From Limanda limanda (taxonomy: Eukaryota > Chordata > Actinopteri > Pleuronectiformes > Pleuronectidae): DNA of 64,000 bases. A program made the translations under genes and the position numbers. Where the stretch lies: positions 62,001 to 126,000 of the forward strand of contig NW_026870535.1 in assembly GCF_963576545.1 (NCBI RefSeq). Reading direction: 5' to 3'. Numbering within the stretch: the first letter of the stretch is position 1; each line of letters starts with the position of its first letter. Of the stretch, positions 35,159 through 48,036 are shown one piece after another. Under the pieces are notes generated by a model. It saw only the letters and a program-made list of their open reading frames with translations, did no database searches and was not told the DNA's origin.

Positions 35159-37889
35159 AAAAAAAGTTATTCAAGAATATCTCCTCAGATTTGGGGGAAT
35201 TTCGTCGGTCGACCTCTTCCGAAGGTCGTACAAGCTCGGGGATGGTACCAATCGATCCGCAGGACCCAAATTAGTCCAGATGCAACCACTTTTCAAGTCT
35301 CTCCGACCTTCACAAAAAAAGTTATTCAAGAATATCTCTTTCTCCTATGTGCTTTCATCCCTAACCCTAACCCTAACCCTTCCGAAAGTCGGAGAAGCTC
35401 AAGGATGGTACCGATCGATGCGCGCAACCCCATTTAGTGGGGGTAGAGCCTACTTGCAAGTCTCTCCGACCTTCACAAAAAAAGTTATTCAAGAATATCT
35501 CCTCAGATTTGGGGGAATTTCGTCGGTCGACCTCTTCCGAAGGTCGTACAAGCTCGGGGATGGTACCAATCGATCCGCAGGACCCAAATTAGTCCAGATG
35601 CAACCACTTTCCAAGTCTCTCCGACCTTCACAAAAAAAGTTATTCAAGAATATCTCTTTCTCCTATGTGCTTTCATCCCTAACCCTAACCCTAACCCTTC
35701 CGAAAGTCGGAGAAGCTCAAGGATGGTACCGATCGATGTGCGCTACCCCATTTAGTGGGGGTAGAGCCTACTTGCAAGTCTCTCCGACCTTCACAAAAAA
35801 AGTTATTCAAGAATATCTCCTCAGATTTGGGGGAATTTCGTCGGTCGACCTCTTCCGAAGGTCGTACAAGCTCGGGGATGGTACCAATCGATCTGCAGGA
35901 CCCAAATTAGTCCAGATGCAACCACTTTCCAAGTCTCTCCGACCTTCACAAAAAAAGTTATTCAAGAATATCTCTTTCTCCTATGTGCTTTCATCCCTAA
36001 CCCTAACCCTAACCCTTCCGAAAGTCGGAGAAGCTCAAGGATGGTACCGATCGATGCGCGCTACCCCATTTAGTGGGGGTAGAGCCTACTTGCAAGTCTC
36101 TCCGACCTTCACAAAAAAAGTTATTCAAGAATATCTCTTTCTCCTATGTGCTTTCATCCCTAACCCTAACCCTAACCCTTCCGAAAGTCGGAGAAGCTCA
36201 AGGATGGTACCGATCGATGCGCGCTACCCCATTTAGTGGGGGTAGAGCCTACTTGCAAGTCTCTCCGACCTTCACAAAAAAAGTTATTCAAGAATATCTC
36301 TTTCTCCTATGTGCTTTCATCCCTAACCCTAACCCTAACCCTTCCGAAAGTCGGAGAAGCTCAAGGATGGTACCGATCGATGCGCGCTACCCCATTTAGT
36401 GGGGGTAGAGCCTACTTGCAAGTCTCTCCGACCTTCACAAAAAAAGTTATTCAAGAATATCTCTTTCTCCTATGTGCTTTCATCCCTAACCCTAACCCTA
36501 ACCCTTCCGAAAGTCGGAGAAGCTCAAGGATGGTACTGATCGATGCGCGCAACCCCATTTAGTGGGGGTAGAGCCTACTTGCAAGTCTCTCCGACCTTCA
36601 CAAAAAAAGTTATTCAAGAATATCTCCTCAGATTTGGGGGAATTTCGTCGGTCGACCTCTTCCGAAGGTCGTACAAGCTCGGGGATGGTACCAATCGATC
36701 CGCAGGACCCAAATTAGTCCAGATGCAACCACTTTCCAAGTCTCTCCGACCTTCACAAAAAAAGTTATTCAAGAATATCTCTTTCTCCTATGTGCTTTCA
36801 TCCCTAACCCTAACCCTAACCCTTCCGAAAGTCGGAGAAGCTCAAGGATGGTACTGATCGATGCGCGCAACCCCATTTAGTGGGGGTAGAGCCTACTTGC
36901 AAGTCTCTCCGACCTTCACAAAAAAAGTTATTCAAGAATATCTCCTCAGATTTGGGGGAATTTCGTCGGTCGACCTCTTCCGAAGGTCGTACAAGCTCGG
37001 GGATGGTACCAATCGATCCGCAGGACCCAAATTAGTCCAGATGCAACCACTTTCCAAGTCTCTCCGACCTTCACAAAAAAAGTTATTCAAGAATATCTCT
37101 TTCTCCTATGTGCTTTCATCCCTAACCCTAACCCTAACCCTTCCGAAAGTCGGAGAAGCTCAAGGATGGTACCGATCGATGCGCGCTACCCCATTTAGTG
37201 GGGGTAGAGCCTACTTGCAAGTCTCTCCGACCTTCACAAAAAAAGTTATTCAAGAATATCTCTTTCTCCTATGTGCTTTCATCCCTAACCCTAACCCTAA
37301 CCCTTCCGAAAGTCGGAGAAGCTCAAGGATGGTACCGATCGATGCGCGCTACCCCATTTAGTGGGGGTAGAGCCTACTTGCAAGTCTCTCCGACCTTCAC
37401 AAAAAAAGTTATTCAAGAATATCTCTTTCTCCTATGTGCTTTCATCCCTAACCCTAACCCTAACCCTTCCGAAAGTCGGAGAAGCTCAAGGATGGTACTG
37501 ATCGATGCGCGCTACCCCATTTAGTGGGGGTAGAGCCTACTTGCAAGTCTCTCCGACCTTCACAAAAAAAGTTATTCAAGAATATCTCTTTCTCCTATGT
37601 GCTTTCATCCCTAACCCTAACCCTAACCCTTCCGAAAGTCGGAGAAGCTCAAGGATGGTACTGATCGATGCGCGCAACCCCATTTAGTGGGGGTAGAGCC
37701 TACTTGCAAGTCTCTCCGACCTTCACAAAAAAAGTTATTCAAGAATATCTCTTTCTCCTATGTGCTTTCATCCCTAACCCTAACCCTAACCCTTCCGAAA
37801 GTCGGAGAAGCTCAAGGATGCTACCGATCGATGCGCGCAACCCCATTTAGTGGGGGTAGAGCCTACTTGCAAGTCTCTCCGACCTTCAC
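35159..37889 (+). repeat. Right-hand copy of the HOR start, then transition to the B' domain
   Basis: The order is B-A-B-A-B-A4-B-A-B-A5. The first part repeats 30333-31775. From 36602 the order changes: two Bs one A apart, then five A units leading to B'. The A units at about 37,496 and 37,659 carry TACTG. The unit at 37728-37889 has GGATGCTACC, a change shared with 38302. Confidence 0.8.
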
Positions 37890-38045
37890 AAAAAAAGTTA
37901 TTCAAGAATATCTCCTCAGATTTTGGGGGAATTTCGTCGGTCGACCTCTTCCGAAGGTCGTACAAGCTCGGGGATGGTACCAATCGATCTGCAGGACCCA
38001 AATTAGTCCAGATGCAACCACTTTCCAAGTCTCTCCGACCTTCAC
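37890..38045 (+). repeat. B' monomer (156 bp), copy 2
   Basis: It has the extra T after AGATTT and CTGCAG. It is followed by A2, a B at 38372 and A4. The preceding A ends in GCAACCCC but has GGATGCTACCG, unlike the other B' flanks, which have GGTACTG. Confidence 0.92.
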
Positions 38046-38371
38046 AAAAAAAGTTATTCAAGAATATCTCTTTCTCCTATGTGCTTTCATCCCTAACCCT
38101 AACCCTAACCCTTCCGAAAGTCGGAGAAGCTCAAGGATGGTACCGATCGATGCGCGCTACCCCATTTAGTGGGGGTAGAGCCTACTTGCAAGTCTCTCCG
38201 ACCTTCACAAAAAAAGTTATTCAAGAATATCTCTTTCTCCTATGTGCTTTCATCCCTAACCCTAACCCTAACCCTTCCGAAAGTCGGAGAAGCTCAAGGA
38301 TGCTACCGATCGATGCGCGCAACCCCATTTAGTGGGGGTAGAGCCTACTTGCAAGTCTCTCCGACCTTCAC

Positions 38372-38526
38372 AAAATAAGTTATTCAAGAATATCTCCTCA
38401 GATTTGGGGGAATTTCGTCGGTCGACCTCTTCCGAAGGTCGTACAAGCTCGGAGATGGTACCAATCGATCCGCAGGACCCAAATTAGTCCAGATGCAACC
38501 ACTTTCCAAGTCTCTCCGACCTTCAC
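38372..38526 (+). repeat. B monomer with a broken A7 tract
   Basis: The unit starts AAAATAAG instead of AAAAAAAG (T at 38376) and also has CTCGGAGATGG instead of CTCGGGGATGG near 38454. I saw no other B with either change. The T creates a stop in the frame that is otherwise open, so the readthrough frame ends at 38378. Confidence 0.9.
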
Positions 38527-40148
38527 AAAAAAAGTTATTCAAGAATATCTCTTTCTCCTATGTGCTTTCATCCCTAACCCTAACCCTAACCCTTCCGAAA
38601 GTCGGAGAAGCTCAAGGATGGTACCGATCGATGCGCGCTACCCCATTTAGTGGGGGTAGAGCCTACTTGCAAGTCTCTCCGACCTTCACAAAAAAAGTTA
38701 TTCAAGAATATCTCTTTCTCCTATGTGCTTTCATCCCTAACCCTAACCCTAACCCTTCCGAAAGTCGGAGAAGCTCAAGGATGGTACCGATCGATGAGCG
38801 CTACCCCATTTAGTGGGGGTAGAGCCTACTTGCAAGTCTCTCCGACCTTCACAAAAAAAGTTATTCAAGAATATCTCTTTCTCCTATGTGCTTTCATCCC
38901 TAACCCTAACCCTAACCCTTCCGAAAGTCGGAGAAGCTCAAGGATGGTACCGATCGATGCGCGCTACCCCATTTAGTGGGGGTAGAGCCTACTTGCAAGT
39001 CTCTCCGACCTTCACAAAAAAAGTTATTCAAGAATATCTCTTTCTCCTATGTGCTTTCATCCCTAACCCTAACCCTAACCCTTCCGAAAGTCGGAGAAGC
39101 TCAAGGATGGTACTGATCTATGCGCGCAACCCCATTTAGTGGGGGTAGAGCCTACTTGCAAGTCTCTCCGACCTTCACAAAAAAAGTTATTCAAGAATAT
39201 CTCCTCAGATTTGGGGGAATTTCGTCGGTCGACCTCTTCCGAAGGTCGTACAAGCTCGGGGATGGTACCAATCGATCCGCAGGACCCAAATTAGTCCAGA
39301 TGCAACCACTTTCCAAGTCTCTCCGACCTTCACAAAAAAAGTTATTCAAGAATATCTCTTTCTCCTATGTGCTTTCATCCCTAACCCTAACCCTAACCCT
39401 TCCGAAAGTCGGAGAAGCTCAAGGATGGTACCGATCGATGCGCGCTACCCCATTTAGTGGGGGTAGAGCCTACTTGCAAGTCTCTCCGACCTTCACAAAA
39501 AAAGTTATTCAAGAATATCTCTTTCTCCTATGTGCTTTCATCCCTAACCCTAACCCTAACCCTTCCGAAAGTCGGAGAAGCTCAAGGATGGTACCGATCG
39601 ATGCGCGCTACCCCATTTAGTGGGGGTAGAGCCTACTTGCAAGTCTCTCCGACCTTCACAAAAAAAGTTATTCAAGAATATCTCTTTCTCCTATGTGCTT
39701 TCATCCCTAACCCTAACCCTAACCCTTCCGAAAGTCGGAGAAGCTCAAGGATGGTACCGATCGATGCGCGCTACCCCATTTAGTGGGGGTAGAGCCTACT
39801 TGCAAGTCTCTCCGACCTTCACAAAAAAAGTTATTCAAGAATATCTCTTTCTCCTATGTGCTTTCATCCCTAACCCTAACCCTAACCCTTCCGAAAGTCG
39901 GAGAAGCTCAAGGATGGTACTGATCGATGCGCGCTACCCCATTTAGTGGGGGTAGAGCCTACTTGCAAGTCTCTCCGACCTTCACAAAAAAAGTTATTCA
40001 AGAATATCTCTTTCTCCTATGTGCTTTCATCCCTAACCCTAACCCTAACCCTTCCGAAAGTCGGAGAAGCTCAAGGATGGTACTGATCGATGCGCGCAAC
40101 CCCATTTAGTGGGGGTAGAGCCTACTTGCAAGTCTCTCCGACCTTCAC

Positions 40149-40304
40149 AAAAAAAGTTATTCAAGAATATCTCCTCAGATTTTGGGGGAATTTCGTCGGT
40201 CGACCTCTTCCGAAGGTCGTACAAGCTCGGGGATGGTACCAATCGATCTGCAGGACCCAAATTAGTCCAGATGCAACCACTTTCCAAGTCTCTCCGACCT
40301 TCAC
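40149..40304 (+). repeat. B' monomer (156 bp), copy 3
   Basis: It has the extra T and CTGCAG. Five A units precede it, the last two with TACTG, and A2-B-A4 follows. The second following A has GCGTGCAACCCC, the marker of the 5-unit duplication at 40631. Confidence 0.92.
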
Positions 40305-40630
40305 AAAAAAAGTTATTCAAGAATATCTCTTTCTCCTATGTGCTTTCATCCCTAACCCTAACCCTAACCCTTCCGAAAGTCGGAGAAGCTCAAGGATGGT
40401 ACCGATCGATGCGCGCTACCCCATTTAGTGGGGGTAGAGCCTACTTGCAAGTCTCTCCGACCTTCACAAAAAAAGTTATTCAAGAATATCTCTTTCTCCT
40501 ATGTGCTTTCATCCCTAACCCTAACCCTAACCCTTCCGAAAGTCGGAGAAGCTCAAGGATGGTACCGATCGATGCGTGCAACCCCATTTAGTGGGGGTAG
40601 AGCCTACTTGCAAGTCTCTCCGACCTTCAC

Positions 40631-42244
40631 AAAAAAAGTTATTCAAGAATATCTCCTCAGATTTGGGGGAATTTCGTCGGTCGACCTCTTCCGAAGGTCG
40701 TACAAGCTCGGGGATGGTACCAATCGATCCGCAGGACCCAAATTAGTCCAGATGCAACCACTTTCCAAGTCTCTCCGACCTTCACAAAAAAAGTTATTCA
40801 AGAATATCTCTTTCTCCTATGTGCTTTCATCCCTAACCCTAACCCTAACCCTTCCGAAAGTCGGAGAAGCTCAAGGATGGTACCGATCGATGCGCGCTAC
40901 CCCATTTAGTGGGGGTAGAGCCTACTTGCAAGTCTCTCCGACCTTCACAAAAAAAGTTATTCAAGAATATCTCTTTCTCCTATGTGCTTTCATCCCTAAC
41001 CCTAACCCTAACCCTTCCGAAAGTCGGAGAAGCTCAAGGATGGTACCGATCGATGCGCGCTACCCCATTTAGTGGGGGTAGAGCCTACTTGCAAGTCTCT
41101 CCGACCTTCACAAAAAAAGTTATTCAAGAATATCTCTTTCTCCTATGTGCTTTCATCCCTAACCCTAACCCTAACCCTTCCGAAAGTCGGAGAAGCTCAA
41201 GGATGGTACCGATCGATGCGCGCTACCCCATTTAGTGGGGGTAGAGCCTACTTGCAAGTCTCTCCGACCTTCACAAAAAAAGTTATTCAAGAATATCTCT
41301 TTCTCCTATGTGCTTTCATCCCTAACCCTAACCCTAACCCTTCCGAAAGTCGGAGAAGCTCAAGGATGGTACCGATCGATGCGTGCAACCCCATTTAGTG
41401 GGGGTAGAGCCTACTTGCAAGTCTCTCCGACCTTCACAAAAAAAGTTATTCAAGAATATCTCCTCAGATTTGGGGGAATTTCGTCGGTCGACCTCTTCCG
41501 AAGGTCGTACAAGCTCGGGGATGGTACCAATCGATCCGCAGGACCCAAATTAGTCCAGATGCAACCACTTTCCAAGTCTCTCCGACCTTCACAAAAAAAG
41601 TTATTCAAGAATATCTCTTTCTCCTATGTGCTTTCATCCCTAACCCTAACCCTAACCCTTCCGAAAGTCGGAGAAGCTCAAGGATGGTACCGATCGATGC
41701 GCGCTACCCCATTTAGTGGGGGTAGAGCCTACTTGCAAGTCTCTCCGACCTTCACAAAAAAAGTTATTCAAGAATATCTCTTTCTCCTATGTGCTTTCAT
41801 CCCTAACCCTAACCCTAACCCTTCCGAAAGTCGGAGAAGCTCAAGGATGGTACCGATCGATGCGCGCTACCCCATTTAGTGGGGGTAGAGCCTACTTGCA
41901 AGTCTCTCCGACCTTCACAAAAAAAGTTATTCAAGAATATCTCTTTCTCCTATGTGCTTTCATCCCTAACCCTAACCCTAACCCTTCCGAAAGTCGGAGA
42001 AGCTCAAGGATGGTACCGATCGATGCGCGCTACCCCATTTAGTGGGGGTAGAGCCTACTTGCAAGTCTCTCCGACCTTCACAAAAAAAGTTATTCAAGAA
42101 TATCTCTTTCTCCTATGTGCTTTCATCCCTAACCCTAACCCTAACCCTTCCGAAAGTCGGAGAAGCTCAAGGATGGTACTGATCGATGCGCGCAACCCCA
42201 TTTAGTGGGGGTAGAGCCTACTTGCAAGTCTCTCCGACCTTCAC
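40631..42244 (+). repeat. 5-unit repeat (807 bp) in two copies
   Basis: Copies 40631-41437 and 41438-42244 each run B-A4. Both are preceded by an A with GCGTGC (C-to-T at 40577 and 41384), found nowhere else in the window. The second copy is followed by TACTG and GCAACCCC instead, so the duplication unit probably spans the marker A plus B and three A units. Confidence 0.85.
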
Positions 42245-43045
42245 AAAAAAAGTTATTCAAGAATATCTCCTCAGATTTGGGGGAATTTCGTCGGTCGACC
42301 TCTTCCGAAGGTCGTACAAGCTCGGGGATGGTACCAATCGATCCGCAGGACCCAAATTAGTCCAGATGCAACCACTTTCCAAGTCTCTCCGACCTTCACA
42401 AAAAAAGTTATTCAAGAATATCTCTTTCTCCTATGTGCTTTCATCCCTAACCCTAACCCTAACCCTTCCGAAAGTCGGAGAAGCTCAAGGATGGTACCGA
42501 TCGATGCGCGCTACCCCATTTAGTGGGGGTAGAGCCTACTTGCAAGTCTCTCCGACCTTCACAAAAAAAGTTATTCAAGAATATCTCTTTCTCCTATGTG
42601 CTTTCATCCCTAACCCTAACCCTAACCCTTCCGAAAGTCGGAGAAGCTCAAAGATGGTACCGATCGATGCGCGCTACCCCATTTAGTGGGGGTAGAGCCT
42701 ACTTGCAAGTCTCTCCGACCTTCACAAAAAAAGTTATTCAAGAATATCTCTTTCTCCTATGTGCTTTCATCCCTAACCCTAACCCTTCCGAAAGTCGGAG
42801 AAGCTCAAGGATGGTACTGATCGATGCGCGTTACCCCATTTAGTGGGGGTAGAGCCTACTTGCAAGTCTCTCCGACCTTCACAAAAAAAGTTATTCAAGA
42901 ATATCTCTTTCTCCTATGTGCTTTCATCCCTAACCCTAACCCTAACCCTTCCGAAAGTCGGAGAAGCTCAAGGATGGTACTGATCGATGCGCGCAACCCC
43001 ATTTAGTGGGGGTAGAGCCTACTTGCAAGTCTCTCCGACCTTCAC

Positions 43046-43201
43046 AAAAAAAGTTATTCAAGAATATCTCCTCAGATTTTGGGGGAATTTCGTCGGTCGA
43101 CCTCTTCCGAAGGTCGTACAAGCTCGGGGATGGTACCAATCGATCTGCAGGACCCAAATTAGTCCAGATGCAACCACTTTTCAAGTCTCTCCGACCTTCA
43201 C
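43046..43201 (+). repeat. B' monomer (156 bp), copy 4
   Basis: It has the extra T and CTGCAG, and uniquely among B' also TTTTCAAG near 43180. A short A (42726-42882) and an A with GCGTTACCCC near 42832 lie just upstream. A2-B-A4 follows. Confidence 0.92.
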
Positions 43202-43845
43202 AAAAAAAGTTATTCAAGAATATCTCTTTCTCCTATGTGCTTTCATCCCTAACCCTAACCCTAACCCTTCCGAAAGTCGGAGAAGCTCAAGGATGGTACC
43301 GATCGATGCGCGCTACCCCATTTAGTGGGGGTAGAGCCTACTTGCAAGTCTCTCCGACCTTCACAAAAAAAGTTATTCAAGAATATCTCTTTCTCCTATG
43401 TGCTTTCATCCCTAACCCTAACCCTAACCCTTCCGAAAGTCGGAGAAGCTCAAGGATGGTACCGATCGATGCGCGCAACCCCATTTAGTGGGGGTAGAGC
43501 CTACTTGCAAGTCTCTCCGACCTTCACAAAAAAAGTTATTCAAGAATATCTCCTCAGATTTGGGGGAATTTCGTCGGTCGACCTCTTCCGAAGGTCGTAC
43601 AAGCTCGGGAATGGTACCAATCGATCCGCAGGACCCAAATTAGTCCAGATGCAACCACTTTCCAAGTCTCTCCGACCTTCACAAAAAAAGTTATTCAAGA
43701 ATATCTCTTTCTCCTATGTGCTTTCATCCCTAACCCTAACCCTAACCCTTCCGAAAGTCGGAGAAGCTCAAGGATGGTACTGATCGATGCGCGCTACCCC
43801 ATTTAGTGGGGGTAGAGCCTACTTGCAAGTCTCTCCGACCTTCAC

Positions 43846-44007
43846 AAAAAAAGTTATTCAAGAATATCTCTTTCTCCTATGTGCTTTCATCCCTAACCTA
43901 ACCCTAACCCTTCCGAAAGTCGGAGAAGCTCAAGGATGGTACCGATCGATGCGCGCTACCCCATTTAGTGGGGGTAGAGCCTACTTGCAAGTCTCTCCGA
44001 CCTTCAC
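43846..44007 (+). repeat. A monomer of 162 bp with a lost C in the telomere block
   Basis: The telomere block near 43,891-43,910 reads CCCTAACCTAACCC, one C fewer. This is the only A of this length. The loss shifts the readthrough frame and removes one of the four GGG tracts on the minus strand. It could be a real mutation or an assembly or base-calling error in a short repeat. Confidence 0.9.
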
Positions 44008-44814
44008 AAAAAAAGTTATTCAAGAATATCTCTTTCTCCTATGTGCTTTCATCCCTAACCCTAACCCTAACCCTTCCGAAAGTCGGAGAAGCTCAAGGAT
44101 GGTACCGATCGATGCGCGCTACCCCATTTAGTGGGGGTAGAGCCTACTTGCAAGTCTCTCCGACCTTCACAAAAAAAGTTATTCAAGAATATCTCTTTCT
44201 CCTATGTGCTTTCATCCCTAACCCTAACCCTAACCCTTCCGAAAGTCGGAGAAGCTCAAGGATGGTACTGATCGATGCGCGCAACCCCATTTAGTGGGGG
44301 TAGAGCCTACTTGCAAGTCTCTCCGACCTTCACAAAAAAAGTTATTCAAGAATATCTCCTCAGATTTGGGGGAATTTCGTCGGTCGACCTCTTCCGAAGG
44401 TCGTACAAGCTCGGGGATGGTACCAATCGATCCGCAGGACCCAAATTAGTCCAGATGCAACCACTTTCCAAGTCTCTCCGACCTTCACAAAAAAAGTTAT
44501 TCAAGAATATCTCTTTCTCCTATGTGCTTTCATCCCTAACCCTAACCCTAACCCTTCCGAAAGTCGGAGAAGCTCAAGGATGGTACTGATCGATGCGCGC
44601 TACCCCATTTAGTGGGGGTAGAGCCTACTTGCAAGTCTCTCCGACCTTCACAAAAAAAGTTATTCAAGAATATCTCTTTCTCCTATGTGCTTTCATCCCT
44701 AACCCTAACCCTAACCCTTCCGAAAGTCGGAGAAGCTCAAGGATGGTACTGATCGATGCGCGCAACCCCATTTAGTGGGGGTAGAGCCTACTTGCAAGTC
44801 TCTCCGACCTTCAC

Positions 44815-44970
44815 AAAAAAAGTTATTCAAGAATATCTCCTCAGATTTTGGGGGAATTTCGTCGGTCGACCTCTTCCGAAGGTCGTACAAGCTCGGGGAT
44901 GGTACCAATCGATCTGCAGGACCCAAATTAGTCCAGATGCAACCACTTTCCAAGTCTCTCCGACCTTCAC
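44815..44970 (+). repeat. B' monomer (156 bp), copy 5
   Basis: It has the extra T and CTGCAG. It is followed directly by A4 and the next B' instead of A2-B-A4, so it is the left half of an 808-bp 5-unit duplication (44815-45622, then the B' at 45623). Confidence 0.92.
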
Positions 44971-45622
44971 AAAAAAAGTTATTCAAGAATATCTCTTTCT
45001 CCTATGTGCTTTCATCCCTAACCCTAACCCTAACCCTTCCGAAAGTCGGAGAAGCTCAAGGATGGTACCGATCGATGCGCGCTACCCCATTTAGTGGGGG
45101 TAGAGCCTACTTGCAAGTCTCTCCGACCTTCACAAAAAAAGTTATTCAAGAATATCTCTTTCTCCTATGTGCTTTCATCCCTAACCCTAACCCTAACCCT
45201 TCCGAAAGTCGGAGAAGCTCAAGGATGGTACCGATCGATGCGCGCTACCCCATTTAGTGGGGGTAGAGCCTACTTGCAAGTCTCTCCGACCTTCACAAAA
45301 AAAGTTATTCAAGAATATCTCTTTCTCCTATGTGCTTTCATCCCTAACCCTAACCCTAACCCTTCCGAAAGTCGGAGAAGCTCAAGGATGGTACTGATCG
45401 ATGCGCGCTACCCCATTTAGTGGGGGTAGAGCCTACTTGCAAGTCTCTCCGACCTTCACAAAAAAAGTTATTCAAGAATATCTCTTTCTCCTATGTGCTT
45501 TCATCCCTAACCCTAACCCTAACCCTTCCGAAAGTCGGAGAAGCTCAAGGATGGTACTGATCGATGCGCGCAACCCCATTTAGTGGGGGTAGAGCCTACT
45601 TGCAAGTCTCTCCGACCTTCAC

Positions 45623-45778
45623 AAAAAAAGTTATTCAAGAATATCTCCTCAGATTTTGGGGGAATTTCGTCGGTCGACCTCTTCCGAAGGTCGTACAAGC
45701 TCGGGGATGGTACCAATCGATCTGCAGGACCCAAATTAGTCCAGATGCAACCACTTTCCAAGTCTCTCCGACCTTCAC
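45623..45778 (+). repeat. B' monomer (156 bp), copy 6
   Basis: It has the extra T and CTGCAG and lies 808 bp after copy 5. A2-B-A4 follows. The A right after it has GGGAGTAG near 45906, a change also seen near 9387. Confidence 0.92.
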
Positions 45779-48036
45779 AAAAAAAGTTATTCAAGAATAT
45801 CTCTTTCTCCTATGTGCTTTCATCCCTAACCCTAACCCTAACCCTTCCGAAAGTCGGAGAAGCTCAAGGATGGTACCGATCGATGCGCGCTACCCCATTT
45901 AGTGGGAGTAGAGCCTACTTGCAAGTCTCTCCGACCTTCACAAAAAAAGTTATTCAAGAATATCTCTTTCTCCTATGTGCTTTCATCCCTAACCCTAACC
46001 CTAACCCTTCCGAAAGTCGGAGAAGCTCAAGGATGGTACCGATCGATGCGCGCAACCCCATTTAGTGGGGGTAGAGCCTACTTGCAAGTCTCTCCGACCT
46101 TCACAAAAAAAGTTATTCAAGAATATCTCCTCAGATTTGGGGGAATTTCGTCGGTCGACCTCTTCCGAAGGTCGTACAAGCTCGGGGATGGTACCAATCG
46201 ATCCGCAGGACCCAAATTAGTCCAGATGCAACCACTTTCCAAGTCTCTCCGACCTTCACAAAAAAAGTTATTCAAGAATATCTCTTTCTCCTATGTGCTT
46301 TCATCCCTAACCCTAACCCTAACCCTTCCGAAAGTCGGAGAAGCTCAAGGATGGTACCGATCGATGCGCGCTACCCCATTTAGTGGGGGTAGAGCCTACT
46401 TGCAAGTCTCTCCGACCTTCACAAAAAAAGTTATTCAAGAATATCTCTTTCTCCTATGTGCTTTCATCCCTAACCCTAACCCTAACCCTTCCGAAAGTCG
46501 GAGAAGCTCAAGGATGGTACTGATCGATGCGCGCTACCCCATTTAGTGGGGGTAGAGCCTACTTGCAAGTCTCTCCGACCTTCACAAAAAAAGTTATTCA
46601 AGAATATCTCTTTCTCCTATGTGCTTTCATCCCTAACCCTAACCCTAACCCTTCCGAAAGTCGGAGAAGCTCAAGGATGGTACCGATCGATGCGCGCTAC
46701 CCCATTTAGTGGGGTTAGAGCCTACTTGCAAGTCTCTCCGACCTTCACAAAAAAAGTTATTCAAGAATATCTCTTTCTCCTATGTGCTTTCATCCCTAAC
46801 CCTAACCCTAACCCTTCCGAAAGTCGGAGAAGCTCAAGGATGGTACTGATCGATGCGCGCAACCCCATTTAGTGGGGGTAGAGCCTACTTGCAAGTCTCT
46901 CCGACCTTCACAAAAAAAGTTATTCAAGAATATCTCCTCAGATTTGGGGGAATTTCGTCGGTCGACCTCTTCCGAAGGTCGTACAAGCTCGGGGATGGTA
47001 CCAATCGATCCGCAGGACCCAAATTAGTCCAGATGCAACCACTTTCCAAGTCTCTCCGACCTTCACAAAAAAAGTTATTTAAGAATATCTCTTTCTCCTA
47101 TGTGCTTTCATCCCTAACCCTAACCCTAACCCTTCCGAAAGTCGGAGAAGCTCAAGGATGGTACCGATCGATGCGCGCTACCCCATTTAGTGGGGGTAGA
47201 GCCTACTTGCAAGTCTCTCCGACCTTCACAAAAAAAGTTATTCAAGAATATCTCTTTCTCCTATGTGCTTTCATCCCTAACCCTAACCCTAACCCTTCCG
47301 AAAGTCGGAGAAGCTCAAGGATGGTACCGATCGATGCGCGCTACCCCATTTAGTGGGGGTAGAGCCTACTTGCAAGTCTCTCCGACCTTCACAAAAAAAG
47401 TTATTCAAGAATATCTCTTTCTCCTATGTGCTTTCATCCCTAACCCTAACCCTAACCCTTCCGAAAGTCGGAGAAGCTCAAGGATGGTACCGATCGATGC
47501 GCGCAACCCCATTTAGTGGGGGTAAAGCCTACTTGCAAGTCTCTCCGACCTTCACAAAAAAAGTTATTCAAGAATATCTCCTCAGATTTGGGGGAATTTC
47601 GTCGGTCGACCTCTTCCGAAGGTCGTACAAGCTCTTGGATGGTACCAATCGATCCGCAGGACCCAAATTAGTCCAGATGCAACCACTTTCCAAGTCTCTC
47701 CGACCTTCACAAAAAAAGTTATTCAAGAATATCTCTTTCTCCTATGTGCTTTCATCCCTAACCCTAACCCTAACCCTTCCGAAAGTCGGAGAAGCTCAAG
47801 GATGGTACCGATCGATGCGCGCTACCCCATTTAGTGGGGGTAGAGCCTACTTGCAAGTCTCTCCGACCTTCACAAAAAACGTTATTCAAGAATATCTCTT
47901 TCTCCTATGTGCTTTCATCCCTAACCCTAACCCTAACCCTTCCGAAAGTCGGAGAAGCTCAAGGATGGTACCGATCGATGCGCGCTACCCCATTTAGTGG
48001 GGGTAGAGCCTACTTGCAAGTCTCTCCGACCTTCAC
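45779..48036 (+). repeat. Mixed A/B stretch between B' and the 7-unit repeat
   Basis: Bs lie at 46105, 46912 and 47556. Private changes include GGGGTTAGAG near 46714 (shared with 48649 and 49774), TTATTTAAG near 47079, CTCTTGGATGG near 47635 and AAAAAACGTT at 47874-47883. No clean HOR boundary was found here. Confidence 0.7.
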
